Positions 32,142-40,385 of a DNA stretch of 64,000 bases are shown piece after piece. The notes under the pieces are model-generated. The model did no database searches. It had not been told where the DNA came from and was given only the letters and a program-made list of their open reading frames with translations. The position numbers were made by a program, and so were the translations under genes. Within the stretch, counting starts at the first letter, position 1. The number at the start of each line of letters is the position of its first letter. This DNA comes from Nocardioides mangrovi (GTDB taxonomy: Bacteria > Actinomycetota > Actinomycetes > Propionibacteriales > Nocardioidaceae), in assembly GCF_020073815.1 (NCBI RefSeq), contig NZ_JAIQZJ010000003.1, positions 310,001 through 374,000 on the forward strand, read 5' to 3'.

Positions 32142-33343
32142 GCGCGGCCGAGCCGTGGGAGCGGCCGGCGCCGCGGACCGGCGTGGCGGTGACGACTCTC
32201 GACGTGGTGATCCCCGTCTACAACGAGGAGCGCGACCTGGCCGCCTCGGTGCTGCGCGTGCGGGAGCACCTCGCGACGCTGCCGTGGTCCTCGCGGGTCA
32301 CGATCGCGGACAACGCCAGCACCGACGGCACCGCCGTGATCGCGCGGCGCCTCGCGCACACCCATGACGACGTCCGCGTCGTGCACCTGGCCGAGAAGGG
32401 CCGCGGTCGGGCGCTGAAGCGGGTGTGGTCGGAGTCCGATGCCGCGGTGCTCGTCTACATGGACGTCGACCTCTCGACCGACCTCAACGCCCTGCTGCCA
32501 CTGGTGGCGCCGCTGATCAGCGGTCACTCCGACCTGGCGATCGGCAGCCGGCTGCAGCGCGGGTCCCGCGTCGAGCGCGGGCCCAAGCGCGAGCTCATCT
32601 CGCGCGGCTACAACCTGCTGCTGCGGGGCGCGCTGCGGGCCCGGTTCTCCGACGCGCAGTGCGGCTTCAAGGCGATCCGCGCGGACGTCGCGCAGGTGGT
32701 GCTGCCGCTGGTCGAGGACAACGCGTGGTTCTTCGACACCGAGCTGCTGGTGCTCGCCGAGCGGGCCGGGCTGCGGATCCACGAGGTGCCGGTCGACTGG
32801 GTGGACGACCCGGACAGCCGTGTCGACATCCTGCGCACGGCGTACGACGATGTGCGCGGCGTGGTCCGCGTCGGCCGCGGCCTGGTCTCCGGCCGGCTGC
32901 CGGTCGGCGACGTCGCCGAGCGGCTGGGCCGCGCGTCGGCGGACGCCGGCGGCGGTCGGCTCGGGATGCAGGTGGTGATGTTCGGCCTGGTGGGGGTCGC
33001 CTCGACGATCGCCTACGCCGTGCTCTTCCTGCTGCTGCGCGGCACGCTGTCGGCCTTCGGGGCGAACCTCGTCGCGCTGCTGCTGACCACGGTCGCCAAC
33101 ACCGCCGTCAACCGGCGGCTGACCTTCGGCGTCCGCGGGTCGGAGCGGGCGGTGCAGCACCAGCTGCGCGGGCTGCTGGTCTTCGGGATCGGGCTGGCGG
33201 TCACCAGCGGATCGCTGTGGCTGCTGCACGCGACCGGCTCCACCTCGCACGCGGTCGAGGTCGTCGTGCTGACGATCGCGAACCTGGCGGTGACCGTGAT
33301 GCGCTTCGCGGCCATGCGGGCGTGGGTCTTCGCCCGTCGGTGA
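32138..33343 (+). CDS. Bifunctional GT2 glycosyltransferase / GtrA-like membrane protein
   Basis: A 401-aa fusion. Residues about 15-250 are a GT-A family 2 domain of the dolichyl-phosphate-sugar synthase type (LDVVIPVYNEERDLAASV, ADNASTDGTA, YMDVDLSTDL with the metal-binding Asp pair, DAQCGFKAIR). Residues about 275-401 are a GtrA domain with four membrane helices (FGLVGVASTIAYAVLFLLLR). It starts with GTG overlapping the GT39 stop (GTGA). The likely role is to load a sugar onto a polyprenyl phosphate and flip or present it for the upstream GT39 transferase. Confidence 0.88.
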   Translation: MSAAEPWERPAPRTGVAVTTLDVVIPVYNEERDLAASVLRVREHLATLPWSSRVTIADNASTDGTAVIARRLAHTHDDVRVVHLAEKGRGRALKRVWSESDAAVLVYMDVDLSTDLNALLPLVAPLISGHSDLAIGSRLQRGSRVERGPKRELISRGYNLLLRGALRARFSDAQCGFKAIRADVAQVVLPLVEDNAWFFDTELLVLAERAGLRIHEVPVDWVDDPDSRVDILRTAYDDVRGVVRVGRGLVSGRLPVGDVAERLGRASADAGGGRLGMQVVMFGLVGVASTIAYAVLFLLLRGTLSAFGANLVALLLTTVANTAVNRRLTFGVRGSERAVQHQLRGLLVFGIGLAVTSGSLWLLHATGSTSHAVEVVVLTIANLAVTVMRFAAMRAWVFARR

Positions 33344-33361
33344 ACGGGTGGGTGGACGTGC

Positions 33362-33398
33362 GGGTGAGGGTCGCGTCCCCGGTGCGCGACCCTCACCC
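33362..33398. terminator. Bidirectional hairpin between convergent genes
   Basis: GGGTGAGGGTCGCG and CGCGACCCTCACCC form a perfect 14-bp stem around a 9-nt loop, 18 nt after the GT2/GtrA stop. It is 29 nt beyond the end of the leftward protease operon, so it can terminate both. Confidence 0.75.
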
Positions 33399-33427
33399 CC
33401 CGAGATCTCCCCGAGCTCAGATGGCGC

Positions 33428-33781
33428 TCAGCAGACCCGGATCGTGAGGGTGCGGACCTCGCCTCGCTCGGCGCGGTCGACCCGGCGGCGTACCAGCCGC
33501 AGTGGGCGGTCGTCGTCCCCGCCCGGGAACACCAGGAAGAGGAAACCGTGGTCGTCCTGCTCGAGCGGCACGAGGTGACCCGGCCGGTCGAGCAGGTGCC
33601 AGCGGCTGAGCCCGAGCCCCCGGCGACGGAACTTCAGCGCCAGGCGCGCCCCCGCCGGCACCGCCAGCTCGAAGCCGGGCTGGGGGTCGTGGACGATGTG
33701 CAGCGGCATCGAGCGGATGCTGCTCGCCTGGCTCGACGCCTGGCTCGGCTGCTGGCTCGGCTGCTGGGTCATCAGCGACAT
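33428..33781 (-). CDS. Small protein of the CHAT/subtilase operon, possible protease-inhibitor fold
   Basis: A 117-aa protein. A Ser/Gln-rich start (SLMTQQPSQQPSQASSQASS) leads to a beta-rich domain: FELAVPAGARLALKF, then LGLSRWHLLDRP, then FLFLVFPGG, then RPLRLVRRRVD and VRTLTIRV. The strand order and the W and R-rich positions are reminiscent of chagasin-type (I42) cysteine-protease inhibitors, but this is pattern-level resemblance only. ATG 33781 has GAGGAG 6 nt upstream; the longer frame to 33865 lacks this. It is the last gene of the operon, 76 nt after the CHAT gene. Confidence 0.6.
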   Translation of the reverse strand: MSLMTQQPSQQPSQASSQASSIRSMPLHIVHDPQPGFELAVPAGARLALKFRRRGLGLSRWHLLDRPGHLVPLEQDDHGFLFLVFPGGDDDRPLRLVRRRVDRAERGEVRTLTIRVC

Positions 33782-33857
33782 GCGGGGCTCCTCGGATCTC
33801 TCGATCTCCCTGACGTGGGTGAGGAGCGGCATGACGCGGCCCAGATACGTGTCCCGG

Positions 33858-36314
33858 CTAACCAAAACAGACGAGGGGCACCGGCGCGCTGTCGGCGGAG
33901 ACCGCCGGCACCGCCTCGGCCAGCGCGGCGGCCGGATCGAGCCCCGCGGCGAGCCGCTGGTGGACGGCGACGAGCACGTCGTACGCCGCCCGGTCGTTGA
34001 CCGCCGCCGGTGACGCGATGACGCAGCGAGCGCCGGCGTGGAGCCAGGCCGTGGTCATGCCGATCAGCTCCTCGCCCCAGCGCACGGTCGAGCGGCCGAC
34101 CTCGCATGCGGAGAGCAGCACGACGTCCGGGACGCGGCGGAGCCGGTCCACGTCGTAGCCGAACCACGGGCCATCCGCGAGCTGGAGACCGGCGAACATC
34201 GCGTTCTCCGCGCTGTGCCGTCCGTGCGCCGCGACGTGCAGCACGTCCACCGACTCGGCGAGCTCGGTGACCGCGGCGGCGTTGGCGTCGGCCCCGGTGA
34301 GCACCCGCGCCCCCGTCCACTCCTTCGCGGCCGCCGTCACCTCGTCCTCGGCGCGCGCGACCCGCGGCCCGGCGACGAACCCGGCCGAGCCGACCCGCAG
34401 GGGCGTCGTCCGGCGCCCCAGCCAGGCCGTCGCGGACTGGGCGACGGTCACCGGGCGGCCGACGTACCCGGGCAGCAGCGTCCACGGGACACCGGCCAGC
34501 ACGCCGGACGGCGTGAGCACCACGCGCCGCGACCCGACCGCGTCGAGGACCGGCGCGACGAGCAGGTCGGCCAGCACCCCGAGCCGGCCGGCGAGCTCGG
34601 CGCGCACGAACGCGCCCATCGCGTCGGGCAGGTCGCTGGCGGCCATGTCCAGGTCGGGCAGCAGGCCACCGAGCAGGGTGTCGAGCTCGTCGCGGTGGCC
34701 GAGGTCGACCCACGTCGCACCGGCCGACGTGACGATCAGGGCGACCGCGGCGGTCGCGGTGACGACGTACGCCGCCAGGGCGGTCCCGTCGTCGAGCGCG
34801 GCCACGACCTCGTCGAGGGTGACCGGGTCGGCGACCTCACCGGAGCCGCGGTGCTGCCAGGCGCGCTCGCGCACCCGCTGCCGCAGCTCGGCCTCGCGGG
34901 CCGCGTCGCGTCGGGACTCGGTGGCCATCTCCCGCAGCTCCGCGAGATCGGCGACGATCTGCTCGTCCGCGGGCGCCCGCACCGGCTGGACCCGGCTGGC
35001 CAGCATCCGCGCCCGCTCGGACCACTCGAAGAGCACCGCCGGCTTCCGCGACCCGACGGCCAGGGCCAGGCCGCGGACGCCGAGCCGCGTCCCCGCCCCG
35101 GCCACCCCGGTCTGCAGGTCCAGCGACCCGAAGGAGCTCTGCCACTCGTGCAGGTCGGCGAGCCCGGCCCGCAGGTGCTGGAGCGCGTTCGCCCGACGTC
35201 CGTCGGCGGCGGCCAGCTCCGCCCGGACGTCGCGGTCGAGGAGTCGCTGCGCCAGTGGGGCGCGCCGGCCGAGCCGCAGGGTCCGCAGCGCCACCCGCGC
35301 CTGGTCGGCCCGGTCCAGGCGCACCAGCACCCGCGCGACGTCGAGCCGCGCCTGCGTCGCCTCCCAGCGGAGGCCCTGCTGCTCGAGCTCCTCCGCCAGA
35401 TCGCGGCCGCGGTCGATGGCCGTCTGGTCGACTCGGCCGGTGGCCACGTCCGCCGACAGCATCGTCGCCTCGGCCCGGACGCGCCATGCCTCCGCGCCCG
35501 TCCGACGGAACCGGAGCACCGCCTGCCGGGCGGCGGCCCGAGCGGCCTCGGCGTCGCGGTCGACCAGGCTGCGTGCGAGGGCCAGCTCCCCCTCGCCGCG
35601 GCGTTGGTGCAGGCCGCGCGGTCCGTACGCCGCCACGGCCGCGGCGAGCGCTGCGCTGCCCTCGGCGACCAGGCCCGCCGCCATCAGCACCTCGGCGCGG
35701 TCCTGCTCGACCATCGCCCGCATCACCGGGCTCTCGTCCGCGAACATCGGGTAGGCCGCGGCCAGATCGCGCAAGGCGGCCACGAGGTCTCCGGCGAGGA
35801 ACTGGGTGTAGCCCAGGTTGTGGCGGGCCTTCGCCGCGCCGTATTCGTCGCCAGCGTCCCGGTAGGCCTCGAAGGACCGCTCGAACTCCCCGGCGGCCTC
35901 GGGCAGGTGCTTGCGCTGCAGCCTCACGTTGCCCCGGCTGAGGTGGACCCGGGCGAGGCGGGCGGGCTCGTCGAGCAGCGGGAGCGCCGCGTCGAGGTGC
36001 TCCATCGCCGAGGCGGTCTCCCCGCGGAGCATCTGCAGGAGACCGAGCTGCGAGTGGAGCACGCCCCGGGTCGCGGGCATCAGGTCGGGCATGCCCAGGG
36101 ACCGCCGGCACAGCTCCATGGCCTCGTCGTGCGCCCCGGTCTCGGACAGCACGTAGGCGAGGCTGGCGCCCACCCGGGCGGCGAGGTCCGCGTCGACAGA
36201 GCGGCCGGAGTCGAGATCCGCCCGCGCGCGTTCGAGGAGCCGCCGCGCCTCCCGGTGCCGTCCGCGGTTCATCGCGCGAACGCCCCGGGCGTGCAGGTCC
36301 TGGGCCGAAGTCAC
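33858..36314 (-). CDS. TPR-CHAT caspase-like protease
   Basis: About 818 aa. Residues 1-450 are helical tetratricopeptide-type repeats (AQDLHARGVRAMNRGRHREA; LHSQLGLLQMLRGETASAME; AKARHNLGYTQFLAGDLVAA). The C-terminal 290 residues are a CHAT peptidase with the catalytic pair intact: His about 697 in VDVLHVAAHGRHS and Cys about 737 in VVLLSACEVGRS. CHAT proteases are clan CD relatives of caspase and separase that cleave specific partner proteins when activated. No signal peptide is present, so it is cytoplasmic. GTG 36314 leaves a 4-nt gap after the subtilase gene and matches family starts; ATG 36368 would overlap it by 50 nt. It is part of a five-gene operon. Confidence 0.85.
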   Translation of the reverse strand: MTSAQDLHARGVRAMNRGRHREARRLLERARADLDSGRSVDADLAARVGASLAYVLSETGAHDEAMELCRRSLGMPDLMPATRGVLHSQLGLLQMLRGETASAMEHLDAALPLLDEPARLARVHLSRGNVRLQRKHLPEAAGEFERSFEAYRDAGDEYGAAKARHNLGYTQFLAGDLVAALRDLAAAYPMFADESPVMRAMVEQDRAEVLMAAGLVAEGSAALAAAVAAYGPRGLHQRRGEGELALARSLVDRDAEAARAAARQAVLRFRRTGAEAWRVRAEATMLSADVATGRVDQTAIDRGRDLAEELEQQGLRWEATQARLDVARVLVRLDRADQARVALRTLRLGRRAPLAQRLLDRDVRAELAAADGRRANALQHLRAGLADLHEWQSSFGSLDLQTGVAGAGTRLGVRGLALAVGSRKPAVLFEWSERARMLASRVQPVRAPADEQIVADLAELREMATESRRDAAREAELRQRVRERAWQHRGSGEVADPVTLDEVVAALDDGTALAAYVVTATAAVALIVTSAGATWVDLGHRDELDTLLGGLLPDLDMAASDLPDAMGAFVRAELAGRLGVLADLLVAPVLDAVGSRRVVLTPSGVLAGVPWTLLPGYVGRPVTVAQSATAWLGRRTTPLRVGSAGFVAGPRVARAEDEVTAAAKEWTGARVLTGADANAAAVTELAESVDVLHVAAHGRHSAENAMFAGLQLADGPWFGYDVDRLRRVPDVVLLSACEVGRSTVRWGEELIGMTTAWLHAGARCVIASPAAVNDRAAYDVLVAVHQRLAAGLDPAAALAEAVPAVSADSAPVPLVCFG

Positions 36315-36318
36315 GTCC

Positions 36319-38007
36319 TCATGATCGCGCCATACCCGTGCAAGACGTGACCGCATTCCACGCGACACTCACCGCGGCCGCTGCGTCGACCGGTGAGTCG
36401 GCCGGCTCGAGGTGCCCCAGGAGGGCGGCCGCGACAGTCCCGGCGACGACCGGAGCGCTGAACGACGTGCCGCTCCAGACGGCGAAACCGCCGCGGAAGT
36501 CATCCGGGTCGATCGCCTCACGGAGCCGTCCGAATGCCTGCGTCCGCGCGAGCGGCTCGAAGCCTCCCTGGAAGGCGGGCATGGTGCTCACCACCGAGGC
36601 GCCGGAGGCGCGCGTACGGACCCATGGACCGGCGTTGCTGAACATCGCCTCGCTGCGGCGGTTCGGGTTCAGCGCACCGACGGACACGAGCGGGGCGATG
36701 TCGGGGTTGAGGTGGATCGGTCCCTCGCCGTCCTCCCACGGTCCGAACGCGGCGGGGAAGGAGGGTCGGCTGGTCGCGTCGTTCCCGGCCGAGCACACCA
36801 CGACGACGCCGTTGGCCATCATCTCCTCGAGGATCGCGTACATCGTCGGATCGAAGAGCTCGTCCTCGGGGGTCTCGTGGTAGTAGCCCATCGACAGGTT
36901 GAGGACGTCGATCGGGTGACCTCCCGGCTCGCCCGCACGATGACGACGCGCTATCTCGGCGATCTGCGCGAGCGTGGCGACCAGGTCGGACTCGACGATC
37001 GGGCCGTCGGACGGAACGACCCGCCAGGCCAGGATGTCGGCGTCCGGGCAGCGCTGACGGACGAGACCGGCGATGAACGTGCCGTGTCCGGCGAGCGGGT
37101 CGATCGCGCCGTCGAGCGGACCGTCGATGTCACCGTCGATCTCGGGCGAGACGGAGTCCGCGTCCGAGTAGCCGATCGGAGCGCCGTCGAGCGTCACCGT
37201 GGTGTCGACGACGCCGTCCAGCCACGGGTGCCGGCCGCAGCCGGTGTCGAGGATCGCGACCACGGGACGGCGCCCGGTGATGTCCTCGTCGGGCGCGCGT
37301 CGAGGCGCGGGTCCGACGTACGCGACGGGCTGCCGTCCGCCGAAGCCGATCACCAGGTAGCTGGCGATGGCCCGTGACCCACGGGCATCGGCGGTCGGGT
37401 TCGAGTCGTGGAGCGGGTTCGAGTCGTGGAGCGGGTTGCTGTCGTGGAGCGGGTTCGAGTCGTGGAGCGGGTTGCTGTCGTGCAACGGGTTCGAGTCGTG
37501 GAGCGGGTTGCTGTCGTGCAACGGGTTCGAGTCGTGGAGCGGGTCGGCGTCGATCGCCGGAGCGACGAGGTGGTCCAGGCTCACGCCCTTGACGGCGTCG
37601 ACGCCGAACTGTGCCCGGGTCTGCTGCAGCAGCGTCCACGCGTCAGGGGCGATGGTGGCCCGGTTGGAGGCGACGACGAGGCGGAGCGGCTGGTAGCCGA
37701 ACTTCAGGTCCACCGTGCGCGGATCCTCCGCCTCCGGGACCACGTCCCAGCCGAGCGGCTCGGCCACGACACGAAGCACCTGGAGGGCGTCGTCGACGTC
37801 GACCGTCTTCGAGACGAGCAGGCGCGGGCCGACGTAGACGGTCGGGCGGGGGACGACGCCGTCGACCATGAGGGCGGTCGCCGGGTCGAGCAGGCGGCCC
37901 TGGACGCCGGCGATGCTGGCGGCCCGCGGCGGGCGCGGGTCGCGATCGAGCTGCTTGCGCGGCGGTCGGGCGGGGCGGTCGGGCTTCTGGTCGGGGGTCT
38001 CGGACAC
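36319..38007 (-). CDS. Subtilisin-like (S8) serine protease with eight LHDSNP repeats
   Basis: A 562-aa cytoplasmic S8 peptidase. A Pro/Arg-rich N-terminus and a prodomain-like region (residues about 45-150) precede eight tandem hexapeptides [N/D]PLHDS at residues 157-204. The catalytic domain follows with an intact triad: Asp254 (VVAILDTGCG), His308 (LAGHGTFIAG) and Ser515 (WSGTSFSAPVVAG). The oxyanion Asn region is VVCSAGNDATSRPSF. No secretion signal is seen, unlike most subtilisins. It starts with GTG 38007 and is followed 4 nt after its stop by the TPR-CHAT gene. The repeat may be a flexible linker, docking site or processing site. Confidence 0.9.
   Translation of the reverse strand: MSETPDQKPDRPARPPRKQLDRDPRPPRAASIAGVQGRLLDPATALMVDGVVPRPTVYVGPRLLVSKTVDVDDALQVLRVVAEPLGWDVVPEAEDPRTVDLKFGYQPLRLVVASNRATIAPDAWTLLQQTRAQFGVDAVKGVSLDHLVAPAIDADPLHDSNPLHDSNPLHDSNPLHDSNPLHDSNPLHDSNPLHDSNPLHDSNPTADARGSRAIASYLVIGFGGRQPVAYVGPAPRRAPDEDITGRRPVVAILDTGCGRHPWLDGVVDTTVTLDGAPIGYSDADSVSPEIDGDIDGPLDGAIDPLAGHGTFIAGLVRQRCPDADILAWRVVPSDGPIVESDLVATLAQIAEIARRHRAGEPGGHPIDVLNLSMGYYHETPEDELFDPTMYAILEEMMANGVVVVCSAGNDATSRPSFPAAFGPWEDGEGPIHLNPDIAPLVSVGALNPNRRSEAMFSNAGPWVRTRASGASVVSTMPAFQGGFEPLARTQAFGRLREAIDPDDFRGGFAVWSGTSFSAPVVAGTVAAALLGHLEPADSPVDAAAAVSVAWNAVTSCTGMARS
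37396..37539. repeat. Eight tandem 18-bp repeats inside the subtilase gene
   Basis: Eight in-frame units of CGGGTTCGAGTCGTGGAG or variants are present. On the plus strand the order is A A B A C A C A, where B and C use AGC instead of TCG for serine and C also uses TTG instead of CTC for leucine. All encode LHDSNP. Confidence 0.95.
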
Positions 38008-38014
38008 GAGTGCC

Positions 38015-38476
38015 TCAGATCTCGAAGGTGGGGGTGGCGAAGGCCGGGCGGGCGACGTCGTGCGGCTCCAGCCGCAGCCGCATCAGCCCGACCGGCAGGT
38101 CGGTCAGCTCGAAGCGACCCGAGTCGCTCACCACCGCGGCATGGCTGCCGGTGGTGTCACCGGGCAGCGCCCGGATGGTCATGGGCTCGGCCGGGACGAT
38201 CCAGCCGTCGACGCGCGAGCGACCGTTGTCGACCGCGATCCGCAGCAGGAGGTCGGTGTCGCCGTGCACGAACCGCAGCGTGTACGCCGAGGAGCCGCGG
38301 GCACCGGCCAGCTCGGTCGACCGCTCGACGAGCGACATCAGCTCGACGTCGAGGTCGGAGTCGGCCATCGCGGCGGCCGCCTGCATGGCGGCGACCAGGT
38401 GGTCGGGCACGGGGTCCCGCTCGGTCCACACGTCTCGAACGATCGCCAGGAGGGCGTCGCGGCTCAGCTCGCTCAT
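38015..38476 (-). CDS. Small protein coupled to the sigma factor (possible regulator)
   Basis: A 153-aa soluble protein of no firmly recognised family. The N-terminal ~65 residues are helical (SRDALLAIVRDVWTERDPVP, LVAAMQAAAAMADSDLDVEL). The rest is beta-rich, ending in a carboxypeptidase-regulatory-like pattern (SDSGRFELTDLPVGLMRLRL). Its ATG overlaps the sigma-factor stop (ATGA), the usual arrangement for a sigma/anti-sigma pair, although no membrane helix or zinc motif is visible. The subtilase gene begins 7 nt after its stop. A regulatory or adaptor role is inferred from position. Confidence 0.7.
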   Translation of the reverse strand: MSELSRDALLAIVRDVWTERDPVPDHLVAAMQAAAAMADSDLDVELMSLVERSTELAGARGSSAYTLRFVHGDTDLLLRIAVDNGRSRVDGWIVPAEPMTIRALPGDTTGSHAAVVSDSGRFELTDLPVGLMRLRLEPHDVARPAFATPTFEI

Positions 38477-39096
38477 CGGTGGTCACCTCCGGTCTCCATC
38501 AGCGCCACGCGCAGCTTGGCCAGGCACCGGCCGCGGGTCGGGCCGATGCTCCCCACGGGCATCCCGAGATCGGTCGCCAGCTCCCGGTAGTCGGGGCGGT
38601 CCTCGAAGGCCACGATCCGCAGCAGCCGGCGGCACCGCTCGGGCAGCCGGTCCACCGCCGCCCACAGCCGGTCTCCCTCGTCGTGCTGGACAGCACTCTC
38701 CTCCGCCGACCGCTGCCGCGGAAGGAGCGGTGCGAGGTCCTCGTCCTCGACCGGCATCGCCGACGTGGTCGCGTTCGCGACCCGCCAGGCCTCACGCCGG
38801 GCGGTCGTCGTCAGCCAGCCACCCACGGCGACCGGGTCGAGGATCGCCGTACGCCGCCGCACCAGCGCCAGCCAGGTCGTCTGCACGACGTCCTCGGCGG
38901 CGGTCTCGGAGAGGCGGTAGGCCCGGACGACGTGCCAGAGCACCGGCGTCATCACGGCGACGAGGTCGTCCAGCCCGGCGGGATCCCCGCCCACCCAGCG
39001 GTTGAAGCCGTCCGTCGCCTGGGTCCAGACGGCGTTCGGGCGCGCAGCGTCGCCCGGCCGCTCGGCACCGCCGCGCCCGGACCCGGTCCTGGCCAT
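38473..39096 (-). CDS. ECF-type RNA polymerase sigma factor
   Basis: A 207-aa sigma-70 family protein. Region 2 is visible as LVAVMTPVLWHVVRAYRLSE and AAEDVVQTTWLALVRR. Region 4 is visible as LPERCRRLLRIVAFEDRPDY and RELATDLGMPVGSIGPTRGR with CLAKLRVAL. ATG 39096 (MARTGSGRGG) is favoured; an upstream in-frame ATG at 39171 would add a non-conserved hydrophobic stretch. It is the first gene of the sigma/small-protein/subtilase/CHAT operon and presumably drives it or a linked regulon. Its cognate promoter sequence could not be identified by eye in the 167-nt divergent gap to the FemAB gene. Confidence 0.88.
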   Translation of the reverse strand: MARTGSGRGGAERPGDAARPNAVWTQATDGFNRWVGGDPAGLDDLVAVMTPVLWHVVRAYRLSETAAEDVVQTTWLALVRRRTAILDPVAVGGWLTTTARREAWRVANATTSAMPVEDEDLAPLLPRQRSAEESAVQHDEGDRLWAAVDRLPERCRRLLRIVAFEDRPDYRELATDLGMPVGSIGPTRGRCLAKLRVALMETGGDHR

Positions 39097-39251
39097 GGGA
39101 CGTCCCGCTCCCCGTTGTCTCTCGATGAGGATCACGACCCCCAGGAGTCCGGGGCCGCGCTCCTGATACATCCTCCGTGAGGCGATCCTGCCGAGGAATC
39201 GCCTGGATCGGGGGACTTTCGGGCGGTCTGCGTCCGCGAACGCCGGTTCGG

Positions 39252-39257
39252 TAGCCT
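39252..39257 (+). promoter_or_regulatory. Putative -10 element of the FemAB-like gene
   Basis: TAGCCT ends exactly 6 nt before GTG 39264, with no Shine-Dalgarno. It gives another leaderless candidate and fixes the start. Confidence 0.5.
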
Positions 39258-39263
39258 CGGACG

Positions 39264-40385
39264 GTGCCGTCCAGCCCCGAGATCACCGTCCGCGAGATCT
39301 CCGCCGACGAGCACCTGGCGTTCGTCCGCGGCCGCTCGTCCGCGAGCTTCCTGCAGACCCCCGCGTGGGGCCGGGTGAAGTCCGAGTGGGGCCGCGAGTC
39401 CCTCGGCTGGTACGCCGGGAGCGCGCTCGTCGGTGCCGGGCTGGTGCTCTACCGCCAGCTGCCCCGGGTCAGGCGGTACCTCGCCTACCTGCCCGAGGGA
39501 CCGCTCCTCGACTGGGAGGTCGAGGACCTCGACCGCTGGCTCGCCCCGATGGCCGCCCACCTGAGGAAGAAGGGTGCCTTCGGCGTCCGGATGGGCCCGC
39601 CGGTCGTGACCCGGCGCTGGTCGGCCGCCACGGTCAAGGAGGGCATCGCCGCCGACGACGTGCACCGGCTCGGCGACCTGCCGCCCACCGAGCGCACCCA
39701 CGAGGGCGCCCGCGTCACCGCGCAGCTGCTCGAGCTCGGTTGGCGTCCCCAGGCTGTCGAGGGCGGCTTCGCCGCCGGCCAGCCGCAGTACGTCTTCCAG
39801 ATCCCCCTGGCCGGCCGCACCGAGGACGAGGTGCTCGCCGGCATGAACCAGCTCTGGCGCCGCAACATCAAGAAGGCCGTGAAGGAGGGCGTCGAGGTCA
39901 CCACCGGCGACGACCTCGAGGCGTTCCACGAGCTCTACGTCCACACCGCGCAGCGCGATCACTTCACCCCGCGCCCGCTCCCCTACTTCCGCACCATGGT
40001 CGAGGCGCTCGGCGCCGAGGACCCCGACCGGATCCGGCTCTACTTCGCCCGCCACGAGGGCACCCTCGTCGCCTCCACCATCGCGATCCGGGTCGGCGCG
40101 CACGCGTGGTACTCCTACGGCGCCTCCTCGACCGAGAAGCGTGAGGTCCGCGGGTCCAACGCGATCCAGTGGCAGATGATCCGCGACGCGATGGCCGCGG
40201 GCGCCGACGTCTACGACCTGCGCGGCATCACCGACACCCTCGCCTCGGACGACCCGCACCTCGGGCTGATCCAGTTCAAGGTCGGCACCGGCGGCCAGGC
40301 GGTCGAGTACGTCGGCGAGTGGGACCTCCCGCTCAACAGGCCGCTGTACAAGGCGTTCGACGTCTACATGAGGAGGCGGGGCTGA
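39264..40385 (+). CDS. FemABX-type peptidoglycan bridge/aminoacyl transferase
   Basis: A 373-aa protein with two GNAT-like halves of the FemABX family. The N-terminal part has SFLQTPAWGRVKSEWG and LAYLPEGPLLDWEVEDL. The C-terminal half has MNQLWRRNIKKAVKEGVEVT and YDLRGITDTLASDDPHLGLI, followed by FKVGTGGQAVEYVGEWD, all family hallmarks. These enzymes add amino acids from aminoacyl-tRNA to the lipid II stem peptide. The following gene, overlapping by one base (TGATG), is an alanine-racemase-like enzyme, so the pair probably acts together in cell-wall peptide modification. Confidence 0.88.
   Translation: MPSSPEITVREISADEHLAFVRGRSSASFLQTPAWGRVKSEWGRESLGWYAGSALVGAGLVLYRQLPRVRRYLAYLPEGPLLDWEVEDLDRWLAPMAAHLRKKGAFGVRMGPPVVTRRWSAATVKEGIAADDVHRLGDLPPTERTHEGARVTAQLLELGWRPQAVEGGFAAGQPQYVFQIPLAGRTEDEVLAGMNQLWRRNIKKAVKEGVEVTTGDDLEAFHELYVHTAQRDHFTPRPLPYFRTMVEALGAEDPDRIRLYFARHEGTLVASTIAIRVGAHAWYSYGASSTEKREVRGSNAIQWQMIRDAMAAGADVYDLRGITDTLASDDPHLGLIQFKVGTGGQAVEYVGEWDLPLNRPLYKAFDVYMRRRG

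Noticed and set aside
37396-37539. Tandem repeat considered as a CRISPR-like array
   Set aside because: Units are 18 bp, contiguous, in frame and without spacers; they encode a hexapeptide repeat.
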